Assembly (NCBI GenBank): GCA_020629335.1 | Contig: JAHDDN010000287.1 | Location: 1 to 6,879, forward strand | DNA length: 6,879 nt | Reading direction: 5' to 3' | Origin: Chitinophagales bacterium | Lineage (GTDB): Bacteria; Bacteroidota; Bacteroidia; Chitinophagales; UBA2359 | Shown here: piece by piece, positions 1 through 5,863 of the stretch | How the letters are laid out: the number at the start of each line of letters is the position of its first letter | Position numbering within the stretch: the first letter of the stretch is position 1 | Translations under genes and position numbers: made by a program | The notes under the pieces: generated by a model | What the model saw: the letters and a program-made list of their open reading frames with translations, nothing else | What the model was told of the DNA's origin: nothing | Database searches by the model: none

Positions 1-3
1 TTT

Positions 4-146
4 ATTGGCTTAGGGATGGTAGCGGTATGAGGCGTTTATGGCCTGACTTACGGAACTTAGCTGGACGCAGGCTGGCCTGAAAGGCAGACAAGTACAGCTT
101 AGTGGAGTAGGAAGGACATAGCCTCATAATAGCGGACAGCCCGACC
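4..146 (+). repeat. Dispersed structured element, copy A (candidate structured RNA)
   Basis: This 143-nt element recurs in inverted orientation at 4454-4592. The first 31 nt (4-34) and last 30 nt (117-146) each differ from copy B at a single base, 30 and 124, and those two bases pair with each other. The predicted fold is one long stem: 26-33 with 121-128, a 4x1 internal loop, 38-44 with 113-119, a 2x1 loop, 47-51 with 107-111, a 3x3 loop, 55-66 with 92-103 (T-T mismatch at 58/100), and an apical loop that includes a GCCT/AGGC mini-hairpin (75-78/82-85). An outer GGCT/AGCC pairing (7-10/138-141) is possible but invariant. It points toward the lipoprotein gene 288 nt downstream. The sequence upstream of base 4 is mostly outside the window, so a promoter cannot be judged. 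The homology to copy B is seen directly; a transcribed RNA is inference. Confidence 0.85.
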
Positions 147-273
147 GAGCCACTTGTTGATCTAGTGATTTTTGATTTGTTGATTGAGTTTTTTAAGACG
201 GGAACCATTGGGAAATACGAGGCGAGGGAAGCCCCAAATAAATTATGAACGAATAACTAGCAAACTATCAAAA
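147..273. other. Gene-free stretch after copy A
   Basis: I see no convincing coding region here. TTGTTGAT occurs twice (154-161 and 177-184). A run of six T (189-194) has no good stem before it, so I do not call it a terminator. Nothing recognisable follows up to the palindrome relic at 274. Confidence 0.5.
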
Positions 274-299
274 GGACGCACACATAGATCCGATCCTAC
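274..299 (+). repeat. Decayed copy of the REP-like palindrome next to copy B
   Basis: This segment matches the minus strand of the inner palindrome at 4409-4433, including its neighbouring base, at 21 of 26 positions; CGCACACATAG and CCTAC are the invariant parts. The substitutions destroy most of the 8-bp GGGCGCAC/GTGCGCCC stem present at 4412-4433. Both copies of the structured element are therefore followed, in the same orientation, by a relative of this palindrome. Confidence 0.55.
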
Positions 300-303
300 T
301 ATA

Positions 304-325
304 CCAATTAACCAATTAACCAATT
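304..325. repeat. Short tandem repeat, 8-bp unit CCAATTAA
   Basis: The unit CCAATTAA is repeated 2.75 times without mismatch, about 110 nt upstream of the lipoprotein start. It could be a slippage-prone spacer in the upstream region. No function can be assigned from the sequence. Confidence 0.75.
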
Positions 326-379
326 GTCTAATTTAGCACGGAATTTGTATTCAATTACTCAAGTAATTTTGAAATGTAT

Positions 380-400
380 TATCTTTGGGTACCCAAAGAT
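380..400 (+). promoter_or_regulatory. Promoter -7-like box inside a perfect 20-bp palindrome
   Basis: TATCTTTG (380-387) fits the Bacteroidota -7 consensus TAnnTTTG. No good -33 TTG sits at the usual distance. Bases 381-400 form a perfect, spacerless 20-bp palindrome with arm ATCTTTGGGT, so the box and palindrome almost coincide. This suggests an operator for a dimeric regulator of the lipoprotein gene, whose start lies 34 nt downstream. Alternatively, the palindrome followed by the T-rich stretch from 401 could end or attenuate transcripts coming from the left. Confidence 0.45.
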
Positions 401-434
401 TTATTTTAATTCTCCCGAGTAAAACTACCTCCTT

Positions 435-1475
435 ATGAAATTTAATCATAGTCTTTTGTATGCCCTTTGTGTATTGTTACTGATGAGTTTGGTGGCTTGT
501 GGACCACAGAAATATACTATTCAGCCAAATTATTCCAATCGAATTTATGTTGGCCCTGGGCCTGAAGATATTGCTTTGGATGAGTCCATTAGTCCGACAA
601 GGATATTAGTGGCTTGTGGAGAAAGAAGAGGTATGCAAGCATTTGGTGGAATATTTTCAGTTGACCCTTCTACTGATCGGGTGCAACAATTGCGGATAGA
701 TACAACATTGAAAATGCCTTTTTCGCCTCATGGGATTGATATTTCGGAGGAGAATGGGGTGCATTACCTATATGTGGTGAATCACTATCGCAGTGATCGT
801 CAGACCCATTTAGATAAGGATGAGCACGCTATTATTAAGTTTGAGATTAGAGGTGATTTTTTGAAGTTGGAGAAGGTGTATAAGCATCCATTGATTAGTG
901 TACCAAATGATATTTGTGTATTAGAGGATGGGAGTTTTTACTTTAGTAATTGGGTAGGCAAATCTAAGCGTTCGCATATGATTAGTTCGGCGATCTTTAA
1001 GCGCAAAACGGGGAATATTACTTATTATGATGCGGGTAGTGATCGCTTTATAATTGCAAAGGATAAATTACAAATGCCAAACGGAATAGGGGTAATAGGT
1101 CAACGATTGTTTGCGACCCTAACAACGGCTGATCAGTTGCGTTCTTATGCCATTCAGAATGATGGTTCTTTGATAGATTCAGAGAGTATGGCCATGATAA
1201 AGGCAGGTGATAATATTACTTTTGATGATCAAAGTCGAATTATTACGACCAGCCATACTAAAGCTTCCAAATTCATTAAGCACTCTAAAAGTGGGGAACA
1301 TATTTCTCCCTCTGCAGTATATGCGGTACATCCACTTAGTAAGTCGGAAAGTGTATTGTATGTAGATAATGGCGAAAATATTAGCGGATCTTCCGCAGCC
1401 ATTATTTATGACGGTTATATTTATATTGCACAGGTATTTGAGCCTTTCTTGTTGAAGGTGCCTTATAATAAATAA
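435..1475 (+). CDS. Paraoxonase/arylesterase-family beta-propeller lipoprotein
   Basis: This 346-residue protein begins with a lipoprotein signal (residues 1-21) and lipobox LVAC with Cys22, so it is probably lipid-anchored in the envelope. The rest resembles the animal serum paraoxonase (PON) family, calcium-dependent six-bladed propeller lactonases/arylesterases of about 355 residues. Recalling PON1, I can place every calcium-site and histidine motif: GPEDI (E44, D45), SPHGI (H99), VVNH (H117), PNDI (N158, D159), PNGI (N216), GDNI (D259, N260) and a late His (H274). The C-terminal blade GSSAAIIYDGYIYIAQVF (318-335) matches the PON ending. The protein appears full length and intact. The substrate is unknown; a lactone or aryl ester is the family expectation. 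SMP-30/gluconolactonase is the main alternative and fits the paired His motifs less well. Its ATG is preceded by CCTCCTT, not a Shine-Dalgarno sequence. It is a single gene, convergent with accC. Confidence 0.82.
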   Translation: MKFNHSLLYALCVLLLMSLVACGPQKYTIQPNYSNRIYVGPGPEDIALDESISPTRILVACGERRGMQAFGGIFSVDPSTDRVQQLRIDTTLKMPFSPHGIDISEENGVHYLYVVNHYRSDRQTHLDKDEHAIIKFEIRGDFLKLEKVYKHPLISVPNDICVLEDGSFYFSNWVGKSKRSHMISSAIFKRKTGNITYYDAGSDRFIIAKDKLQMPNGIGVIGQRLFATLTTADQLRSYAIQNDGSLIDSESMAMIKAGDNITFDDQSRIITTSHTKASKFIKHSKSGEHISPSAVYAVHPLSKSESVLYVDNGENISGSSAAIIYDGYIYIAQVFEPFLLKVPYNK

Positions 1476-1532
1476 TTGAAGTAATATTTAGAGGCGTCGT
1501 CAGAGAATAAGCTCAGTTTTTTATAGATGCTC

Positions 1533-1578
1533 TAAACAAAGAAGGCTTAGTCAATATTGACTAAGCCTTCTTTGTTTA
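1533..1578. terminator. Bidirectional terminator between convergent genes
   Basis: This is a perfect 46-base palindrome: an 18-bp stem (1533-1550 with 1561-1578) around a self-complementary TCAATATTGA centre. The outer stem is A-rich on the left and T-rich on the right, so either strand reads as a GC-containing hairpin ending in TTCTTTGTTT. It lies 57 nt after the lipoprotein stop and 33 nt after the accC stop, the expected place for a shared terminator. Confidence 0.85.
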
Positions 1579-1591
1579 AATTGAGATTATG

Positions 1592-1613
1592 ATTAGAACA
1601 ATCTAATTTTTTT
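1592..1613 (+). terminator. Second terminator for the plus-strand lipoprotein gene
   Basis: A 6-bp hairpin, ATTAGA-ACAA-TCTAAT (1592-1607), is followed directly by seven T (1607-1613) on the plus strand, an intrinsic-terminator layout. It overlaps the accC stop codon on the other strand and may back up the large palindrome at 1533-1578. The stem is AT-rich, so it is weaker. Confidence 0.5.
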
Positions 1614-2970
1614 AAATATCTGACTCATCAGGCGGAGTAAAATCATATTCATCTACAAAAGACGTATTGAAATTACCAGTGATAAAGTCCTCATTACTCA
1701 TTAGTGCTAAATGGAAAGGAATTGTGGTTTTGATACCAGATACGATAAACTCTTCCAAAGCACGCTTCATTTTAGCGATAGCTAACTCACGAGTAGCTGC
1801 TTTACAAATCACCTTAGCAATTAGAGAATCATAATGCGGAGGAACTGTATAGCCTGCAAATACGTGTGTATCCACTCGAACGCCATGTCCTTTAGGTGTA
1901 TGTAATTCTGATATTAAGCCAGGAGAAGGAGCGAAGTTTTTATAAGGATTCTCTGCATTGATACGGCACTCTATAGCATGGCATTTAGGATAGTAAGAAT
2001 TACCAGATAGGGCCACTCCAGCCGCTATATTGATTTGCTCACGTATAAGGTCAAAGTCCAAGACTTCCTCTGTAACAGGGTGTTCTACCTGAACTCTGGT
2101 ATTCATTTCCATGAAATAGAATTTGCGGTATTTATCTACCAAGAATTCTACCGTACCCAAGCTTTCATAATTAATAGCTTTAGCCGCATTAATAGCTGCT
2201 TGCCCCATTTCTTCTCTTAATTCATCATCTAAGAAAGGGGAGGGGCATTCCTCTAATAATTTTTGATGACGACGTTGAATAGAGCAATCTCTTTCTGAAA
2301 GGTGAGCTACATTACCATACTGATCTCCTACCACTTGAATCTCTACGTGTCTGGGTTCTTCTATGAATTTCTCCATATAGATTCCATCATTCGCAAAAGC
2401 AGAAGCCGCCTCTTTCTTAGCAGAATTCCAATGTCCTTCAATTTCATCCTCTTTCCATACAATTCTCATACCACGGCCACCACCGCCAGCAGTTGCTTTC
2501 ATCATCACAGGATAGCCAATTTCTTTAGCGACTTTTTTAGCCTCTTCTACACTTGCTAATAGACCACCAGAACCTGGTACCACTGGTACTCCAGCACTTT
2601 TGACTGTTTCTTTAGCAGTAATTTTATCACCCATTTTGGTGATCATTTCAGGTGTTGGACCAATGAATTTAATATCATAATCCTGACACACCTCAGCGAA
2701 AGAGGCGTTCTCAGCTAAGAAACCATAACCTGGATGAATCGCATCCGCATTAGTAATCTCAGCAGCAGCCATGATGTTAGGAATTTTAAGATAAGACTGT
2801 AAACTAGCGGCTGGTCCAATACAAACGGCTTCATCTGCAAATCTAACATGCAGACTTTCTTTATCTGCTTTAGAATAAACACTGACCGTTTTGATACCCA
2901 TTTCTTTACAGGTACGAATGATTCGCAAGGCGATTTCACCACGATTAGCAATCAAGATTTTCTTGAACAT
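1612..2970 (-). CDS. accC: Biotin carboxylase subunit of acetyl-CoA carboxylase
   Basis: This ATP-grasp enzyme carboxylates biotin on AccB using ATP and bicarbonate, the first half of malonyl-CoA synthesis in the cytoplasm. At 452 residues it is close to the usual length of about 450. The N-terminal domain opens [18 protein letters not shown]. The ATP-binding region has K116, K158 and the glycine-rich loop AGGGGRGMR (161-169). H208, the [12 protein letters not shown] stretch (226-237), E275, E288, N290 and the [14 protein letters not shown] active-site segment (287-301) follow, and then R336, the likely catalytic arginine. All expected catalytic residues are present. The ATG at 2968-2970 gives the standard N-terminus but has no Shine-Dalgarno sequence, only CCTCC just upstream. 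It is last in the efp-accB-accC set, separated from accB by a 180-nt gap holding a foldback repeat. Transcription probably ends at 1533-1578. Confidence 0.97.
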   Translation of the reverse strand: MFKKILIANRGEIALRIIRTCKEMGIKTVSVYSKADKESLHVRFADEAVCIGPAASLQSYLKIPNIMAAAEITNADAIHPGYGFLAENASFAEVCQDYDIKFIGPTPEMITKMGDKITAKETVKSAGVPVVPGSGGLLASVEEAKKVAKEIGYPVMMKATAGGGGRGMRIVWKEDEIEGHWNSAKKEAASAFANDGIYMEKFIEEPRHVEIQVVGDQYGNVAHLSERDCSIQRRHQKLLEECPSPFLDDELREEMGQAAINAAKAINYESLGTVEFLVDKYRKFYFMEMNTRVQVEHPVTEEVLDFDLIREQINIAAGVALSGNSYYPKCHAIECRINAENPYKNFAPSPGLISELHTPKGHGVRVDTHVFAGYTVPPHYDSLIAKVICKAATRELAIAKMKRALEEFIVSGIKTTIPFHLALMSNEDFITGNFNTSFVDEYDFTPPDESDI

Positions 2971-3014
2971 ATGGAGGCAATCTTTTAAGATTAAGTAATG
3001 TTGAAATGATAAAC

Positions 3015-3132
3015 TTTCGATTTGATACGCTGCTAATTCCGATCAATACAAGGCACAAAAATGAAGCGTAGCAGCGCCACGTGAGGCTTTTGTAACGCAG
3101 TAGTGATTGTAATTAGCAAGTAGAAAACGAAA
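3015..3132. repeat. Long imperfect foldback repeat in the accB-accC gap
   Basis: The arms pair across about 118 nt: TTTCG 3015-3019 with CGAAA 3128-3132, GCTAATT 3032-3038 with AATTAGC 3111-3117, CAAT 3044-3047 with ATTG 3106-3109, and ACAAAA 3055-3060 with TTTTGT 3088-3093. At the tip is a 7-bp hairpin (3066-3072/3076-3082, one A-C mismatch, loop AGC). The core ATACAAGGCA (3046-3055), 10 nt, then GCGTAGCAG recurs with identical spacing at 5739-5775, so this is a repeat family. If transcribed between accB and accC it would fold in the mRNA and could set the accC to accB ratio; that is inference. Confidence 0.7.
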
Positions 3133-3150
3133 TCTATTTTTTTAGCATTA

Positions 3151-3663
3151 CTAAATAGGCTCAATCTGGAATAAAGGCTGATCATACTCTACTGGTCCGC
3201 CATCATCAGCTAAAACCTTAACAATACGACCGCTTACTTCAGATTCGATTTCGTTGAATAGCTTCATCGCTTCAACTATACACAAAACTGTTCCTTTTTG
3301 AATCGTATCTCCCACTTTTACAAATGGATCCTTATCAGGAGAAGGGGCACGATAGAAAGTGCCAATCATAGGAGAGTTGATCACTGCCAAATTAGCATCC
3401 TCTACCACCTCTTTAGGGGCGTCATTAGGGGCTGCTGAAGGAGCAGGACTCGCAACTGGCTGAATAGGAGCAGGAGCACTCGCATTAGCTGGCGACATAG
3501 GAACAGCAATAGCGGGAGACATCCCGCTATTGCCACTCTTTACTGCATCAGAATAATGCTTTGTTCTTATGGATATTTGGAAGTTTTCTTCCTTTAATTT
3601 GAACTCACTAAGATTAGAATCATTTAATAACTTAATCAGCTCTTTGATTTGTTTGAAATCCAT
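3151..3663 (-). CDS. accB: Biotin carboxyl carrier protein of acetyl-CoA carboxylase
   Basis: This protein carries the biotin that shuttles CO2 from AccC to the carboxyltransferase. It has 170 residues. The N-terminal helical region (1-40, MDFKQIKELIKLLNDSN) is typical of AccB. An Ala/Pro-rich flexible linker covers about 48-84, and the biotinyl (lipoyl-like) domain about 94-170. The biotinylation motif is EAMKLFNEI, with the acceptor at K134. The stretch SPMIGTFYRAPSPDKDPF (97-114) matches the 'thumb' segment of the bacterial AccB fold, which separates it from other biotinyl proteins. The ATG lies only 6 nt after the efp stop, so the two are surely co-transcribed and probably translationally coupled; no Shine-Dalgarno sequence fits between them. 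accC follows after a repeat-containing gap. Confidence 0.97.
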   Translation of the reverse strand: MDFKQIKELIKLLNDSNLSEFKLKEENFQISIRTKHYSDAVKSGNSGMSPAIAVPMSPANASAPAPIQPVASPAPSAAPNDAPKEVVEDANLAVINSPMIGTFYRAPSPDKDPFVKVGDTIQKGTVLCIVEAMKLFNEIESEVSGRIVKVLADDGGPVEYDQPLFQIEPI

Positions 3664-3669
3664 GGGCGT

Positions 3670-4233
3670 TTATTTTACGCGTTCAACATAAGAGTTTTTC
3701 TTAGTATCAATCTTGATCTTAGTACCTGTTTCCACAAACAAAGGTACCTGAATCGTAGCACCGCCCTCAATAGTCGCTGCTTTAGTACCGCCAGAAGCAG
3801 TATCACCTTTTAAACCAGGCTCAGTATAAGTAATTTCCATCACCACAAACTGAGGTAATTCCATCGTTAATGGCAGCTCTTTTTCGGCGTGAAATAAAAT
3901 ATCAACCATTAATCCCTCTTTCAATAAAAGAGGATTGCTAATCATTTTTTCCTGAATCTGTACTTGATCAAAAGTCTCATTATTCATGAAGTGATAACCC
4001 ATATCATCATTATAAAGATACTGATATTGCCTTCTCTCTACTCTTACCTCTGTTAATTTTGTTCCCCCCAAAAAAGTGTTTTCCAACACTTTACCATTAC
4101 TCATGCTTCTAAGCTTAGTACGTACAAAAGCGCCACCTCTCGCTGGTTTCACATGTTGAAATTCAATAATCTGATAAATGTCATTATTATATTCCATGCA
4201 AAAACCATTTCTGATATCTGATGTCGTTGCCAT
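3670..4233 (-). CDS. efp: Translation elongation factor P, arginine at the tip position
   Basis: EF-P binds between the ribosomal P and E sites and stimulates peptide bonds at polyproline stretches. The 187 residues cover the three beta-barrel domains. The N-terminal KOW-like domain contains HVKPARGGAFVRTKLR (27-42); the middle domain has VRVERRQYQYLYND (63-76); the OB domain carries the EF-P signature YTEPGLKGDTASGG (136-149) and ends in SYVERVK. In E. coli the loop reads KPGKG with the modified Lys34. Here the loop reads KPARG, placing R32 at the tip, so lysylation is not possible at that site. Arg there is known from the EarP-rhamnosylated group, but the surrounding loop is not of that type. 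It is first in efp-accB-accC, behind a probable own promoter at 4268-4275. Confidence 0.96.
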   Translation of the reverse strand: MATTSDIRNGFCMEYNNDIYQIIEFQHVKPARGGAFVRTKLRSMSNGKVLENTFLGGTKLTEVRVERRQYQYLYNDDMGYHFMNNETFDQVQIQEKMISNPLLLKEGLMVDILFHAEKELPLTMELPQFVVMEITYTEPGLKGDTASGGTKAATIEGGATIQVPLFVETGTKIKIDTKKNSYVERVK

Positions 4234-4267
4234 TATTTAAATTTTACTGTTAGAATAAAAAATCGCA

Positions 4268-4275
4268 CAAAAATA
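4268..4275 (-). promoter_or_regulatory. Probable -7 box of an efp-accB-accC promoter
   Basis: The minus strand reads TATTTTTG, a full fit to TAnnTTTG, 34 nt before the efp ATG. That would leave an untranslated leader of very roughly 25-30 nt, A/T-rich and without a Shine-Dalgarno sequence, as is common in this phylum. The -33 element is weak. The repeat-filled 424-nt gap upstream makes a separate promoter for efp likely. Confidence 0.5.
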
Positions 4276-4382
4276 CGGAATTATTTACACATTTTCGTAA
4301 TAAACAAATTAATGTGTCCGTAGCTTTGATACATGTAGATAAAGGTGTCTATGAGCTTTAGGTTCAGTTATATCAGGGGCTT

Positions 4383-4456
4383 ACCCTTTCTAATTTTTCA
4401 TTCGACCGTAGGGGCGCACCTATGTGTGCGCCCACGAATGAAAAATTAGAAAGGGT
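4383..4456. repeat. Perfect 22-bp inverted repeat around a REP-like hairpin
   Basis: Arms 4383-4404 and 4435-4456 are exact reverse complements over 22 bp. Inside them sits a second stem, GGGCGCAC 4412-4419 with GTGCGCCC 4426-4433 (6-nt loop). There is no T tract on either strand, so it is not a normal intrinsic terminator. The right arm overlaps the last bases of structured copy B by 3 nt. The inner palindrome has a decayed relative at 274-299. It could be a MITE or REP-type unit; no transposase is present in the window. Confidence 0.85.
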
Positions 4457-4592
4457 CGGGCTGTCCGCTATTATGTGGCTATGCTGCTCTAAGTTCGCTA
4501 AGGCCCGCTTGTCTCTTATTGGAGCCTGCGCGTACCTAAGCTACCTAAGTCGCAGCATGGCCGCCACATACCGCTACCATCCCTAAGCCAAT
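4454..4592 (-). repeat. Dispersed structured element, copy B (candidate structured RNA)
   Basis: This is the 139-nt minus-strand counterpart of copy A, about 55% GC by my count, against AT-rich neighbours. Plus-strand coordinates of the paired arms are 4563-4570/4472-4479, then 4552-4558/4481-4487 (perfect 7 bp), CTTAG/CTTAG at 4545-4549/4489-4493 (T-T mismatch), and 4530-4541/4497-4508 (one T-T and one A-G mismatch, one G-T wobble). Internal loops are 4x1, 2x1 and 3x3 nt, exactly as in copy A. GCAGGCT and AGACAA in the apical part are identical in both copies. Reading on the minus strand, it begins 66 nt after the fabH stop and ends 220 nt before the efp start. It could be the fabH 3' UTR, an efp leader or an independent RNA. 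No promoter box is visible just ahead of it. Confidence 0.85.
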
Positions 4593-4596
4593 TTTC

Positions 4597-4666
4597 TAGC
4601 GATGAGTGCATAGCGATTAGCGCTAAGTAAATATTACTCATCGCTATGCGCTCATCACTATGCGCT
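4597..4666. repeat. Foldback with tandem 14-bp units, running into the fabH stop
   Basis: Positions 4597-4617 pair with 4640-4660 over 21 positions (19 Watson-Crick pairs, one G-T, one mismatch). Alternatively, 4597-4607 pairs perfectly with 4636-4646. The right arm contains two adjacent 14-bp units, 4639-4652 and 4653-4666, differing at one base (CATCGCTATGCGCT against CATCACTATGCGCT). The second unit supplies the fabH stop codon and its last two codons. There is no T tract, so it is not an obvious terminator. Confidence 0.8.
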
Positions 4667-5659
4667 AGTATCGTATCCCCACTTGAGGTAAACAGCTCCC
4701 CAAGTAAAGCCACCGCCAAAGGCCGCCAAAACGATATTATCTCCTTTCTTGAGTTGATTTTCCCATTCCCACAAGCAGAGGGGAATAGTACCAGCAGTCG
4801 TATTGCCAAATTTGTGGATATTGACCATCACTTTTTCGTCAGCTAATCCCATTCTTTTAGCCGTAGCATCTATAATACGCTTATTAGCTTGATGAGGTAC
4901 CAGCCAAGCAATATCATCTGCTGTCAATTGATTTTTTAACATGATCTCTTCACCGATATCGGCCATGTTTTGTACTGCAAATTTAAAGACCGAGCGGCCT
5001 TCCTGATAGATATAGTGCTCTTTATTAGCAATTGTTTTACGAGATGGGGGCTTAACAGAACCACCCGCCTTTTGATGTAGGTGTTTTTTGCCACTACCAT
5101 CGCTGCGCAAAAGGCAGTCCATAATGCCATGATTCTCCTTATTAGCCTCTAATAATACAGCACCAGCCCCATCTCCAAATATCACACAAGTAGCCCTATC
5201 CTCAAAATCTGTAATAGCAGACATCTTATCTGCCCCAATCACCACTACTCTTTTATACATCCCACTTTCAATAAATTTCGAGCCAGTAGTAAGGGCATAC
5301 AAAAAACCTGTGCAAGCAGCTCCTATGTCAAAGCTCGGAACATTTTTCATTCCGACTTTATCACAAATAATATTAGCGGTAGCTGGAAAAACATGATCAG
5401 GCGTGACTGTTGCGCAGATAACCAAGTCAATATCGGCAGGACTCAAATTTTTCTTCTTGAGGAGGCCTTTTAATGCTTCAGCAGCTAAATCAGAGGTACC
5501 TAAGCCTTTTCCCCTTAATATTCGTCTTTCTTTAATACCTGTACGGGAAGTAATCCATTCGTCATTGGTATCGACAATTTTTGCTAGTTCGTCATTCGTT
5601 AGTACAAAATCGGGTAGATAGCCATGTACTCCTGTAATGCAGGCATGAGTTTTATTCAT
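4658..5659 (-). CDS. fabH: Beta-ketoacyl-ACP synthase III (KAS III)
   Basis: FabH condenses an acyl-CoA primer (acetyl-CoA or a branched primer) with malonyl-ACP to start fatty acid synthesis in the cytoplasm. The 333-residue thiolase-fold protein has the complete triad: C116 in [15 protein letters not shown]256 in [12 protein letters not shown] and N286 in HKFGNTTAG. Also present are the N-terminal [11 protein letters not shown] (36-46), the [10 protein letters not shown] loop (161-170) and the C-terminal [11 protein letters not shown] (312-322). The length is close to the family norm. The ATG at 5657-5659 gives a normal N-terminus; no Shine-Dalgarno sequence is evident. The last codons after KWGYD (T-S-A-stop) lie in or beside a tandem repeat, so the extreme C-terminus seems to be repeat-derived. 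A terminator and a foldback repeat separate it from rpmF, so it probably has its own promoter. TACTTTTA (minus strand, 5677-5684) is a near fit only. Confidence 0.96.
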   Translation of the reverse strand: MNKTHACITGVHGYLPDFVLTNDELAKIVDTNDEWITSRTGIKERRILRGKGLGTSDLAAEALKGLLKKKNLSPADIDLVICATVTPDHVFPATANIICDKVGMKNVPSFDIGAACTGFLYALTTGSKFIESGMYKRVVVIGADKMSAITDFEDRATCVIFGDGAGAVLLEANKENHGIMDCLLRSDGSGKKHLHQKAGGSVKPPSRKTIANKEHYIYQEGRSVFKFAVQNMADIGEEIMLKNQLTADDIAWLVPHQANKRIIDATAKRMGLADEKVMVNIHKFGNTTAGTIPLCLWEWENQLKKGDNIVLAAFGGGFTWGAVYLKWGYDTSA

Positions 5660-5687
5660 AATTGATTAGATTATTGTAAAAGTAATG

Positions 5688-5848
5688 GAACTCATTTAAA
5701 GTTTTGTGAGGAAGCTGAAAAGGAGCTATTTTTTCGTAATTCAAGGCATTTTTGAGGTGCATAGCAGGGCTACGTACCGATAAAGTAAGGTAGAAATACG
5801 GAAAAATGGCCATTTTCTAAGCCAGCAAAAAAAACTTTAAACGAGTTC
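5688..5848. repeat. Long imperfect foldback repeat upstream of fabH
   Basis: The outer arms 5688-5705 and 5831-5848 pair at 17 of 18 positions. The inner arms are looser but clearly related. The tip is a 10-bp hairpin, GGTGCATAGC-AGG-GCTACGTACC (5756-5778), with one A-C mismatch and one G-T. The core ATTCAAGGCA (5739-5748), 10 nt, GCATAGCAGGGCTACGT (5759-5775) matches 3046-3082 in order and spacing, with 14 of 17 identical bases in the hairpin. It fills most of the rpmF-fabH gap and begins 28 nt from the fabH start, so it may lie in the fabH leader. Confidence 0.75.
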
Positions 5849-5863
5849 ATGGTGAAGATAGGC

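Noticed and set aside
2..208. Minus-strand open frame of 68 codons
   Set aside because: It lies across structured copy A, whose conservation follows base pairing and not codons, and the product has no recognisable family.
2035..2559. Plus-strand open frames opposite accC, plus others opposite fabH and DUF177
   Set aside because: They are antisense shadows of strongly conserved genes, with no motifs or independent signals.
4383..4456. Terminator for fabH
   Set aside because: The stem is perfect but there is no T tract on either strand, and the inner palindrome has a relative elsewhere in the window, so repeat is the better call.
4..4592. Composite transposon bounded by copies A and B
   Set aside because: There is no transposase. 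The enclosed accC-accB-efp genes are essential core genes in their usual order, and no target duplication can be seen.
4639..4666. CRISPR-like repeats
   Set aside because: The two 14-bp units are adjacent with no spacer, and no cas genes are present.
4516..4809. Minus-strand open frame of 97 codons in the fabH-efp gap
   Set aside because: It runs from inside fabH in another frame through the repeats into copy B. The predicted residues are just translated repeat.
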